A program made the translations under genes and the position numbers. A stretch of 34,655 bases of DNA, taken from assembly GCA_964409635.1 (NCBI GenBank), contig CAYPEL010000008.1:1-34655 (forward strand). The letters are read 5' to 3'. Within the stretch, counting starts at the first letter, position 1. The number at the start of each line of letters is the position of its first letter. Positions 1 through 7,546 of the stretch are shown piece by piece. This DNA comes from CAYPEL01 sp964409635 (GTDB lineage: Bacteria > Pseudomonadota > Gammaproteobacteria > DSM-19610). A model generated the notes under the pieces. The model saw only the letters and a program-made list of their open reading frames with translations, was not told the DNA's origin and did no database searches.

Positions 1-783
1 CTGATCGCCGCTGATCAGATTGATGAACAGGCGGCTATCGATGCGGCACAAAACTTTCCCGGGCTAAAAGGTGTGGATCTGGCCAAGCAAGTCAGTACCC
101 AACAACCCTATGAATGGGCGCAGGGCAGCTGGACACTCGCGCAGGGTTTGCCGGATGCGCCTCAGCCGGTTGCAAGTAACTTGCCTTACCACATTGTGGC
201 TTATGACTTCGGGGTTAAACGAAATATCCTGCGTATGTTGACCGACCGGGGTTGCCGCCTTACCGTTGTGCCGGCACAGACCCCCGCGGAGCAGGTATTC
301 GCATTGGCGCCTGATGGTGTGTTTTTGTCAAATGGACCTGGTGACCCTGAACCCTGTGACTACGCGATAGCATCAATAAAGCAAATATTGGATAAAAATC
401 TACCGGTGTTTGGTATCTGTCTGGGGCACCAGCTATTGGCGCTGGCCAGTGGTGCGCAAACCGTTAAAATGAAATTCGGCCATCACGGCGCGAACCATCC
501 GGTGCAAGATCTGAACACGGGTGCGGTCATGATTACCAGCCAGAACCATGGTTTTGCCGTGGATGAACAGTCTTTACCGGAGTGTTTACAAGCGACACAC
601 CGCTCGCTGTTTGACGGCTCATTGCAGGGGGTGCACCGCACCGATAAACCGGCGTTTAGTTTTCAGGGGCACCCTGAAGCCAGCCCCGGCCCGCACGATG
701 CCGCGCCTTTATTTGATCATTTTATTGAGTTGGTAGAGAACCAATCTCAGCGTAAAGCAACTAAAGCGCAAAGCTCATCATGA
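1..783 (+). CDS. carA: Carbamoyl-phosphate synthase small (glutaminase) subunit, 5' end missing
   Basis: The reading frame is open from base 1 and the first third of the gene lies before the window; about 260 of the usual ~380 residues remain. CarA hydrolyses glutamine and passes ammonia to CarB for carbamoyl phosphate, the shared precursor of pyrimidines and arginine. The class I glutamine amidotransferase domain is visible: the nucleophile Cys sits in FGICLGHQ, and the catalytic His and Glu sit in GHPEASPGP near the C-terminus. The GTG at base 73 is internal, because the frame continues upstream with CarA-like sequence ending NFPGLKGVDLAK. The stop is TGA at 781-783. carB follows after 171 bp containing a large hairpin, a wider gap than is usual for coupled carAB genes. 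Confidence 0.97.
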   Translation: MIAADQIDEQAAIDAAQNFPGLKGVDLAKQVSTQQPYEWAQGSWTLAQGLPDAPQPVASNLPYHIVAYDFGVKRNILRMLTDRGCRLTVVPAQTPAEQVFALAPDGVFLSNGPGDPEPCDYAIASIKQILDKNLPVFGICLGHQLLALASGAQTVKMKFGHHGANHPVQDLNTGAVMITSQNHGFAVDEQSLPECLQATHRSLFDGSLQGVHRTDKPAFSFQGHPEASPGPHDAAPLFDHFIELVENQSQRKATKAQSSS

Positions 784-813
784 AACAATCAAGCGCCCTT
801 CGTACTAATGGGT

Positions 814-904
814 ACGTTAATTATTCGCCACATGATTTGCAGACCCGCTGTGAAAACCTCCCTGCTGCCGATGGTCTGCAAATCATGTGGCGCATAATTA
901 ACGT
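814..904. repeat. Large inverted repeat (hairpin) between carA and carB
   Basis: Arms of 32 nt at 814-845 and 873-904 are reverse complements with a single mismatch (TTATTCGCC against TTATGCGCC), separated by a 27-nt loop. There is no T-tract after either arm, so it does not look like an intrinsic terminator. It fills most of the carA-carB gap. It may be a miniature inverted-repeat element or an RNA structure that tunes carB relative to carA. Identity of the repeat family is unknown from this window, where only one copy is seen. Confidence 0.85.
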
Positions 905-954
905 GCTGCTTTGTAGTTAATTTGCGCTGTCACTACCTCACATAAATAACCGTT

Positions 955-3900
955 ATGCCAAAAAGAGACGATATAAAAAGTGTATTAATCATCGGTGCCG
1001 GTCCGATTGTCATTGGTCAGGCCTGCGAGTTTGATTACTCAGGCGTGCAGGCCTGCAAGGCGCTCAAGGAGGAAGGTTGCCGGGTTATTTTGGTGAATTC
1101 TAATCCGGCGACCATCATGACCGACCCTGATATGGCGGACGCGACCTATATCGAACCGATAAACTGGGCAACGGTTGCGCGCATTATTGAAAAGGAACGT
1201 CCCGATGCCCTACTGCCGACGATGGGCGGCCAGACAGCCTTGAATTGTGCGCTTGATCTGGCGCGCGAAGGTGTGCTGGAGGAATATGGTGTCGAAATGA
1301 TCGGTGCCTCGCGTGAGGCCATCGACAAGGCGGAAGACCGTGATCAGTTCCGGGTTGCGATGCTGAAGATCGGTCTCGATATGCCCCAGGCTGCAGTTGC
1401 GCACAGTATGGAAGAAGCGGCGCAGGTGCAGGCCCAGGTGGGTTATCCAACGGTCATCCGGCCTTCGTTTACCATGGGTGGCAGCGGTGGTGGTATTGCC
1501 TATAACAAGCAGGAGTTTGTCGAGATCTGCGAACGCGGATTGGAGTTATCGCCCACCAATGAATTGTTGATCGAAGAATCTATCCTCGGCTGGAAAGAAT
1601 ACGAGATGGAAGTGGTGCGCGATCACAAAGACAATTGCATTATTATCTGCTCGATCGAAAATTTTGACCCAATGGGCATCCACACCGGTGATTCCATTAC
1701 GGTCGCCCCGGCGCAAACCCTGACGGACAAGGAATATCAGATCATGCGTAACGCTTCATTAGCGGTGTTGCGTGAGATCGGTGTGGACACGGGCGGCTCT
1801 AACGTCCAGTTCGCCATCAATCCAGAAGATGGCCGCATGATCATCATTGAGATGAATCCACGGGTATCACGATCTTCTGCGCTTGCCTCCAAGGCGACTG
1901 GTTTTCCGATAGCAAAAGTGGCGGCCAAGTTGGCCGTTGGCTATACACTCGATGAATTAAAGAACGACATTACCGGTGGCGCAACACCGGCTTCGTTTGA
2001 GCCGTCTATAGATTATGTCGTTACCAAGATACCGAGATTTACCTTTGAAAAATTTCCGCAGGCGAATGATCGTCTGACTACCCAGATGAAATCGGTTGGC
2101 GAAGTGATGGCCATCGGCCGCAGCTTTCAGGAATCAATTCAAAAAGCGCTGCGTGGCCTGGAGACGGGTATCGATGGATTTAATGAATGTCTGACAGCCA
2201 ACGATGAAAATCGTATGGACACCTTGCGCCGTGAATTGCGCGATGCCGGTGCAGAGCGGGTGCTCTATGTTGCTGAAGCGTTTCGTGCCGGTATGGATAT
2301 TCAGGAAGTCCACGGATATACGCGTATTGATCCCTGGTTTTTGGCGCAGATTGAAGAACTTATTAACATAGAAGAAAGCCTGCGTGGCCGGCAAATAAGC
2401 ACAATTGACCACGATGAAATGTTCAGCTTAAAGCGCAAAGGCTTTTCTGACCGGCGCCTGGCGCAGCTTTTGGGTGGAGCTGAAAAACAGCTGCGTAGCC
2501 ACAGACACCAACTCGGTATACACCCGGTCTACAAACGGGTTGATACCTGCGCGGCTGAATTTGCGACCAACACGGCGTATATGTATTCCACCTATGAAGA
2601 AGAGTGTGAATCTGCGCCGTCCAAGCGCGATAAAATAATGGTGCTGGGTGGCGGTCCAAACCGGATTGGCCAAGGCATAGAATTTGATTATTGCTGTGTG
2701 CATGCGGCGCTGGCCACCCGCGAAGACGGTTATGAAACCATCATGGTCAATTGTAATCCGGAAACGGTATCAACCGATTATGATACCTCTGACCGCTTGT
2801 ATTTTGAGCCATTAACGCTGGAAGATGTGTTGGAAATTATCGCCAAGGAAAAGCCCAAAGGGGTGATTGTTCAGTATGGTGGCCAGACACCTTTGAAGTT
2901 GGCGCGCGATCTTGAAGCGGCAGGCGCGCCGATTATCGGCACCACGCCGGACTCAATAGACCTGGCGGAAGACCGCGAGCGTTTTCAGCAGTTGATTCAC
3001 AAACTCGATTTGCTGCAACCACCGAACCGGACGGCACGCAGTGCGGATGAAGCAATTACCCTCGCCGAAGAAATCGGCTATCCGCTGGTGGTGCGCCCTT
3101 CCTATGTGCTGGGCGGGCGGGCGATGGAAATTGTTTACAACCAGGACGACTTGGCTACCTATATGAAAGCAGCGGTGAGCGTATCCAATGACTCTCCGGT
3201 GTTGCTCGATCATTTTCTGGATGACGCCATTGAAGTGGACGTCGATGCCATTTGTGATGGCGAAGCGGTTCTCATTGGCGGCATCATGGAGCATATCGAG
3301 CAGGCCGGGGTGCACTCTGGTGATTCCGCCTGTTCGTTGCCGACGTATAGTTTGTCCGATGAGATTCTGGATAAGTTGCGGTTACAAATGACCGCTATGG
3401 CGAAAGCGCTCAAGGTGGTTGGCCTGATGAATGCACAATTTGCCATCCAGGGCGATAAGATTTATATCCTCGAAGTCAATCCGCGAGCTTCCCGTACTGT
3501 ACCCTTCGTTTCCAAAGCCACCAGCTACCCGCTGGCTAAAATAGCAGCGCGCTGTATGACGGGTAAATCATTGCAATCGCAACAGGCACTGCAAGAAAAA
3601 ATTCCAGCTTATTATTCGGTCAAGGAAGCCGTTTTCCCCTTTGTGAAATTTCCGGGTGTTGACCCCTTGCTGGGTCCGGAGATGAAGTCTACGGGTGAAG
3701 TGATGGGCGTCGGACGCAGCTTTGGCGAGGCTTTCTTCAAGGCGCAAATCGGCAGTGGTGCGGATTTGCCGCTTGCGGGTAAAGTATTTATCAGTGTGCG
3801 TAAGCGGGATCGCGATGCAGCGGTCAAAGTTGCCGCTGAACTGGTGCAACAGAATTTTACCTTAGTTGCCACACGCGGGACGGCGGCGTCTATTAGTGCA

Positions 3901-4176
3901 GCAGGTATACCCTGTGAAGTGATCAACAAGGTCAATGAAGGACGCCCACATATTGTTGACATGATAAAGAATGATCAGGTTAACTTGATCATCAATACCA
4001 CCGAAGGAAAGCGGGCTATCGCAGATTCTTGTACCATCCGTGGTGCGGCCTTGCAGCATAAGGTACCCTACAGCACTACAATAGCGCATGCTAGCGCAAC
4101 CAGCTGTGCGCTCGCGAGCGCACATGAGACGTCTGTGCAGCGTTTACAGGATTTACATCAGGAACATGTAGCATGA
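955..4176 (+). CDS. carB: Carbamoyl-phosphate synthase large subunit
   Basis: At 1073 residues it is the same length as E. coli CarB. It makes carbamoyl phosphate from bicarbonate, CarA-derived ammonia and two ATP. It has the duplicated ATP-grasp architecture: a carboxyphosphate half (about residues 1-400, starting KRDDIKSVLIIGAGPIVIGQ), an oligomerisation segment, a second synthetase half (from about 555, starting KIMVLGGGPNRIGQGIEFDY), and a C-terminal MGS-type allosteric domain (about 937-1073). The matching motifs PTMGGQTALN and VQYGGQTPLK mark the two halves. The ATG at 955 gives the expected N-terminus, although no clear Shine-Dalgarno precedes it. The stop overlaps the greA start (ATGA), indicating translational coupling. 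Confidence 0.98.
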   Translation: MPKRDDIKSVLIIGAGPIVIGQACEFDYSGVQACKALKEEGCRVILVNSNPATIMTDPDMADATYIEPINWATVARIIEKERPDALLPTMGGQTALNCALDLAREGVLEEYGVEMIGASREAIDKAEDRDQFRVAMLKIGLDMPQAAVAHSMEEAAQVQAQVGYPTVIRPSFTMGGSGGGIAYNKQEFVEICERGLELSPTNELLIEESILGWKEYEMEVVRDHKDNCIIICSIENFDPMGIHTGDSITVAPAQTLTDKEYQIMRNASLAVLREIGVDTGGSNVQFAINPEDGRMIIIEMNPRVSRSSALASKATGFPIAKVAAKLAVGYTLDELKNDITGGATPASFEPSIDYVVTKIPRFTFEKFPQANDRLTTQMKSVGEVMAIGRSFQESIQKALRGLETGIDGFNECLTANDENRMDTLRRELRDAGAERVLYVAEAFRAGMDIQEVHGYTRIDPWFLAQIEELINIEESLRGRQISTIDHDEMFSLKRKGFSDRRLAQLLGGAEKQLRSHRHQLGIHPVYKRVDTCAAEFATNTAYMYSTYEEECESAPSKRDKIMVLGGGPNRIGQGIEFDYCCVHAALATREDGYETIMVNCNPETVSTDYDTSDRLYFEPLTLEDVLEIIAKEKPKGVIVQYGGQTPLKLARDLEAAGAPIIGTTPDSIDLAEDRERFQQLIHKLDLLQPPNRTARSADEAITLAEEIGYPLVVRPSYVLGGRAMEIVYNQDDLATYMKAAVSVSNDSPVLLDHFLDDAIEVDVDAICDGEAVLIGGIMEHIEQAGVHSGDSACSLPTYSLSDEILDKLRLQMTAMAKALKVVGLMNAQFAIQGDKIYILEVNPRASRTVPFVSKATSYPLAKIAARCMTGKSLQSQQALQEKIPAYYSVKEAVFPFVKFPGVDPLLGPEMKSTGEVMGVGRSFGEAFFKAQIGSGADLPLAGKVFISVRKRDRDAAVKVAAELVQQNFTLVATRGTAASISAAGIPCEVINKVNEGRPHIVDMIKNDQVNLIINTTEGKRAIADSCTIRGAALQHKVPYSTTIAHASATSCALASAHETSVQRLQDLHQEHVA

Positions 4177-4649
4177 ATAAAGTACCGTTAACCAAACGCG
4201 GCGCAGAAAAGCTCCGCAAAGAATTACAGCAGCTGAAAATGGTGGATCGTCCCCGCATAATTGCGGCAATTGCAGAAGCGCGAGCACACGGCGATTTGAA
4301 AGAAAATGCTGAATACCATGCGGCGCGTGAACAGCAGAGTTTTGCCGAAGGACGCATAAAGGAAATTAACGGCAAGCTGTCCAATGCGAACATCATTGAT
4401 GTGGCGAGTGTTGATGCTGGTGGTAAAGTTATTTTTGGTGCCACGGTTGATATTGCCGATGAAGATACCGGTGATGAAATTACCTATCAGATTGTGGGCG
4501 AGGATGAAGCGGATATTAAAGCCGGCTTGATTTCATTTAATTCGCCTATAGCGCGTGCGCTTATTGGCAAGACTGAAGGTGATGTGGCAACGGTCATCGT
4601 GCCGGGTGGAGAGCGAAATCTTGAAATCGTTGAAATCCGTTACCTGTAA
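4173..4649 (+). CDS. greA: Transcription elongation factor GreA
   Basis: The 158-residue protein has the size and order of GreA: an N-terminal antiparallel coiled coil (about residues 1-75, starting MNKVPLTKRGAEKLRKELQ), with the acidic-tip region in ARAHGDLKENAEYHAAREQQ, followed by an FKBP-like C-terminal domain with the IARALIGKTEGD motif. GreA binds in the RNA polymerase secondary channel and stimulates cleavage of backtracked transcripts. The start codon overlaps the carB stop (ATGA), so it is translated from the car transcript. The carAB-greA order is a common gammaproteobacterial arrangement. Confidence 0.97.
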   Translation: MNKVPLTKRGAEKLRKELQQLKMVDRPRIIAAIAEARAHGDLKENAEYHAAREQQSFAEGRIKEINGKLSNANIIDVASVDAGGKVIFGATVDIADEDTGDEITYQIVGEDEADIKAGLISFNSPIARALIGKTEGDVATVIVPGGERNLEIVEIRYL

Positions 4650-4656
4650 CCGCGTT

Positions 4657-4694
4657 TTCCGGCAAGCAGGAGTGAGCGCCGCTGCGTGCCGGAA
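4657..4694. repeat. Inverted repeat downstream of greA
   Basis: TTCCGGCA (4657-4664) pairs perfectly with TGCCGGAA (4687-4694), and inner GCAG/CTGC can extend the stem. There is no following T-run. The outer motif, read as CATTCCGGC on the minus strand, resembles dispersed palindromes of the CATTCC(C/G)GC type seen in many proteobacteria; that likeness is from memory. It may protect the 3' end of the car-greA mRNA. Confidence 0.55.
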
Positions 4695-4707
4695 TGATGA
4701 CGTCTGA

Positions 4708-5139
4708 ATGAATGCTGACCGTCTGTTGATCGGTGAGCGTATTTTGCTGAGTCTGTGGGTTGGAGGACTCTGGACAGTAGGCTATCTGGTCGCGCCAGTA
4801 TTGTTCAATAGCCTGGAAGACCGGGCGCTGGCCGGGACACTGGCGGGCAAATTGTTTCAGATCATGTCGTACATAGGGTTGCTATGCGGAAGTTTGCTGT
4901 TGATTGGAAACCTGTCTCGGTACACCCGCCTTAATTGGCGCGCCATAATTTTGGCGATTATGCTGGTGTTGATCCTGGTGGGCGAATTTTTCATTTCCCC
5001 GCTGATTACTGATTTACGCCAGGCGGGCGTTGTGGATTCTTCCGCTTTTGCACAGGCGCACGGTGCAGCCTCGGTGGTATTCCTGGTAACAAGTTTGCTT
5101 GGGTTATTTCTAATAGCTACAGTTGAGAAGAATTCATAA
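4708..5139 (+). CDS. DUF4149-type integral membrane protein
   Basis: The 143-residue protein has four predicted membrane segments, at about residues 12-32, 50-68, 78-97 and 118-139. The N-terminal stretch (LLIGERILLSLWVGGLWTVG) and the mostly hydrophobic layout with few charged residues fit the DUF4149 family, whose function is unknown. It sits 58 bp after greA in the same direction and is probably co-transcribed; DUF4149 genes are commonly found beside greA or carB in related bacteria. The ATG at 4708 lacks a good ribosome-binding site because the preceding hairpin ends 13 bases upstream. No catalytic motif is seen. Confidence 0.75.
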   Translation: MNADRLLIGERILLSLWVGGLWTVGYLVAPVLFNSLEDRALAGTLAGKLFQIMSYIGLLCGSLLLIGNLSRYTRLNWRAIILAIMLVLILVGEFFISPLITDLRQAGVVDSSAFAQAHGAASVVFLVTSLLGLFLIATVEKNS

Positions 5140-5252
5140 TATTCTGAGTAGTTTGCGCCTGTAAATGAATGTAGAAGCACTACTGTGCCCGAGGTAACTG
5201 CGTGTAGAAGTAGATCCAGCTCAGTAATATTTGAAATAATTTACAAAAGCTA

Positions 5253-5280
5253 TTGATTTTAGCGGCTAAGTTACTAGAAT
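5253..5280 (+). promoter_or_regulatory. Probable sigma70 promoter for the repeat lipoprotein
   Basis: TTGATT at 5253-5258 and TAGAAT at 5275-5280 are spaced by 16 bp (4/6 and 5/6 matches to consensus). They lie in an AT-rich part of the 256-bp gap 5140-5395. The inferred transcript would have a leader of about 110 nt that includes a GGATA/TATCC stem and then a GGAG ribosome-binding site at 5381-5384. Confidence 0.55.
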
Positions 5281-5395
5281 CGCAGGCAACAGGCTTGTAT
5301 GAATGCTGTGTGATGGGTATGGTTGCCCACCTGGTGTTTATGGATAGCAACACAGTTATCCTAATAATTTACAATATAACGGAGATCAGCTAAAA

Positions 5396-6520
5396 ATGAA
5401 CGTATTACACCCCAAACTATTGATTGCTGCTGCTGTAGCGACCAGCCTGGCTATGGCGGGTTGTTCCAGCACACCGAAATCTTCAGATGCCTCTACTGTA
5501 TCTACTGCAGCAGATTCGGCCTCTTCTGCTGAAATGTCCTCACTGCAAGGGAAAGTGACTGACCTGGAAAGCCAGCTTGCAAACGAACGCGCAAAATTAC
5601 AGCAAATGCAGGGCAGTGCTGCAACTTCTTCTATGGCGGCTACCGGCTCGGGCGAATTACTGCCGCCGAATGCGAAGCCTGGCGAATGTTATGCTCGCAT
5701 ATTTATCCCACCCAGCTATAACACGGCTACGGAACAGGTTCTTAAATCCGAAGCTTCCGAAAAAATCAGTGTTATTCCCGCTAAATTTGAATGGGTACAA
5801 GAACAGGTGGTCGTGAGAGAAGCCTCTCAACGTCTTGAAGTTGTGCCTGCTACCTTTGATTGGGTAGAAGAAATTGTGACAGTGAAATCGGCTTCAAAAA
5901 GAGTTGAAGTGGTGCCAGCAAGTTACAAAACCGTAACTGAAAAGATTCTGGATAAACCGGAACATACAGTCTGGAAGAAAGGCACTGGCCCGATTAGCAA
6001 AATCGATGAATCTACCGGTGAAATCATGTGTCTGGTTACCATTCCGGCAACCTATAAGACGCTTTCTAAGCGCGTGCTGGTCAACAAAGGCGGCACCCGG
6101 GAAATTGATATTCCTGGCGAAACAAAAATCGTCAAGAAGAAAGTCATGAAAACACCGCCGACAACACGTAGCATCGAAATTCCGGCCAAGTATAAAACAG
6201 TCAAGGTGCGCAAGATGGTTGAGCCACCAAAAACCACGGCGACACCGATTCCTGCCAAGTACAGCACGGTTACCAAGCGTACCAAGGTCAGCGAAGGCTA
6301 TATTGAATGGCGTCCGGTACTGTGCAAAACGAATACCACGGCGGACGTGGTTCGCCGCATCCAGTCCGCACTGAGCAAGGCTGGACATAATCCTGGCCCT
6401 CTTGATGGTGCACTAGGTGGACAGACTCTGGCAGCTGTGAAGTCTTATCAGAAGGCTAAAGGTTTGCCGACGGGTGGTATTACTATGAAAACACTCACAT
6501 CACTTGGTGTGACTCCCTGA
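5396..6520 (+). CDS. Lipoprotein with 23-residue tandem repeats and C-terminal peptidoglycan-binding domain
   Basis: 374 residues. A lipoprotein signal (hydrophobic 8-21, lipobox MAGC with Cys23) predicts lipid anchoring. A Ser/Ala-rich linker and a short coiled coil (about 48-72) follow. The core is a periodic beta-like repeat with a (V/I)P(A/P)x(Y/F) signature. The conserved prolines fall at 105, 128, 151 and 174, then at 217, 240, 263 and 286, exactly 23 apart within each set of four. Each set is preceded by Cys (98, 212) and a third Cys (310) closes the array. Residues 316-372 form a PG_binding_1-type domain (ADVVRRIQSALSKAG, then PLDGALGGQT). It probably sits in the periplasm or outer membrane and contacts peptidoglycan; the function of the repeats is unknown to me. 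It is monocistronic, with its own promoter and terminator. Confidence 0.85.
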   Translation: MNVLHPKLLIAAAVATSLAMAGCSSTPKSSDASTVSTAADSASSAEMSSLQGKVTDLESQLANERAKLQQMQGSAATSSMAATGSGELLPPNAKPGECYARIFIPPSYNTATEQVLKSEASEKISVIPAKFEWVQEQVVVREASQRLEVVPATFDWVEEIVTVKSASKRVEVVPASYKTVTEKILDKPEHTVWKKGTGPISKIDESTGEIMCLVTIPATYKTLSKRVLVNKGGTREIDIPGETKIVKKKVMKTPPTTRSIEIPAKYKTVKVRKMVEPPKTTATPIPAKYSTVTKRTKVSEGYIEWRPVLCKTNTTADVVRRIQSALSKAGHNPGPLDGALGGQTLAAVKSYQKAKGLPTGGITMKTLTSLGVTP

Positions 6521-6542
6521 TAGCGTTATCTACATCAGGTTT

Positions 6543-6574
6543 AAAAAATGCCCGGCTGGTCCGGGCATTTTTTT
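6543..6574. terminator. Bidirectional intrinsic terminator
   Basis: ATGCCCGG / CCGGGCAT arms around a CTGGT loop are flanked by an A-run on the left and seven or more T on the right. It lies between the convergent repeat-lipoprotein gene (ends 6520) and the minus-strand DUF3465 gene (ends 6590), so it can serve both. Confidence 0.92.
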
Positions 6575-6589
6575 AGGCTGGATTCCCTG

Positions 6590-7036
6590 TTATTGAAAGC
6601 GTTTTCCTTGGAATTCAATCCAGCCCCCCGAACCTCCTCGAGGGTCGTGGTGTGTCCAATGGACAACGCCACCCCGGTTATTCGGTTCATAGCGCCCACG
6701 CAAGCTGAGATTATCACCATTTTGTAGGGGTACTCGCTTGGCCAGATCGATGTTATGTGCAACCAGTAAGGTTTGCTTACCCTCCAGCTTAATAATAAAC
6801 CGCTGGTGGCGTGAGCCTTCATTATCATCACTCAATAGCCGGCTTACTGTGGCATCGAGCTGCACCCATTGGCCTGCTCGCCAGTTCTCAATTTGACTGA
6901 TATCGCTGGAGCCATTGCGGCTTGGGTTGTGCGGTGTGATACCAGCTTGTTGATTTTGGAAATATTGGTAGAGGGCTACTACGGCAACAACGACGATTGT
7001 CGCCAGCTGCTTTTTCCAGGCCATAGGTGTTTTCAT
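6590..7036 (-). CDS. DUF3465-type membrane-anchored protein
   Basis: 148 residues from the chosen ATG (7034-7036), which gives MKTPMAWKKQ followed by one membrane segment (about residues 10-24, ATIVVVAVVALYQYF). The rest is probably periplasmic. The conserved parts HQRFII, LLVAHNIDLAKRVPL, GRYEPNN and VHWTHHDPRGG match the DUF3465 family as I remember it; its function is not established, but the fold resembles a small OB-type beta barrel. The frame stays open upstream to 7282, but that stretch does not look like coding sequence, would overlap the divergent promoter region, and would bury the membrane anchor, so I reject the longer start. No strong ribosome-binding site is seen. Confidence 0.75.
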   Translation of the reverse strand: MKTPMAWKKQLATIVVVAVVALYQYFQNQQAGITPHNPSRNGSSDISQIENWRAGQWVQLDATVSRLLSDDNEGSRHQRFIIKLEGKQTLLVAHNIDLAKRVPLQNGDNLSLRGRYEPNNRGGVVHWTHHDPRGGSGGWIEFQGKRFQ

Positions 7037-7337
7037 TTTTGTTTGATCCGTAGTTTTGTGCAATTGTGACGTGTACCATTCTATCAGGCTGGAGTACGCC
7101 CAGCTTGCTTGTCTGGATAAGACGTCAGAATCATCGACCTCGATTAATATTTGCGTTGGTTTATCTGGTATCCTTTGAAAACAAAAATCCTCGTATCTAT
7201 AACTGACCCTGGCTATTCTTTTTCTAGGTTTAAGAACCGCGCAGGTGTTTGCGTTTAAGGCGCTTACCTGGGATAAGGACAAGCTCGGTTATATTGAGGT
7301 GCATTCTGCAACTGCAGGAAATGATGGGAGAGAATTT
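7037..7337. other. Divergent intergenic region
   Basis: 301 bp between the DUF3465 gene (minus) and the small coiled-coil gene (plus). It holds one good plus-strand promoter (7175-7203), described separately. I see no convincing minus-strand promoter, RNA gene or repeat here. Confidence 0.6.
7175..7203 (+). promoter_or_regulatory. Probable sigma70 promoter
   Basis: TTGAAA (7175-7180) and TATAAC (7198-7203) are spaced by 17 bp, each a 5/6 match to consensus. A start near 7210 would give a leader of roughly 130 nt before the small coiled-coil gene and the ATPase gene. Confidence 0.6.
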
Positions 7338-7523
7338 ATGATTGGCCATAAAGCGGAATTGAGAAAAAAAATCGACGCTATTATCGAACGCTTGCAGACT
7401 ATACAGCGTACTATTGCCGGCAGTAGGCAACCGGCCTCCCGGTTTGAAATAGAAGAACTTAAAGAGCTTGGTGAAAACTATGCTGAACTGAACAATCAGC
7501 TAAAAGCTTATATAAAGAAATAG
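7338..7523 (+). CDS. Small charged coiled-coil protein, unknown function
   Basis: 61 residues starting MIGHKAELRKKIDAIIERLQ. The ATG at 7338 has a GGGAG at 7326-7330 with a 7-base spacer, which decides the start over a longer frame from 7245. The protein is highly charged and helical (Lys/Glu/Leu rich, heptad-like), with no membrane segment or enzymatic motif. Its gene ends 23 bp before the HerA-like ATPase gene, so the two are probably one operon and the product may partner the ATPase; that is inference from position only. I do not recognise the family. Confidence 0.65.
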   Translation: MIGHKAELRKKIDAIIERLQTIQRTIAGSRQPASRFEIEELKELGENYAELNNQLKAYIKK

Positions 7524-7546
7524 CCAAGGTACTGAAAGGGTGTTTG

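Noticed and set aside
814..904. Integron attC site
   Set aside because: The arms are almost perfectly complementary over 32 nt and lack the RYYYAAC/GTTRRRY core pair with spacer-separated boxes; there is no integrase or cassette nearby.
7037..7282. Long N-terminal extension of the DUF3465 protein
   Set aside because: The extra 82 residues show no family resemblance, overlap a good promoter on the other strand and would place the membrane anchor internally.
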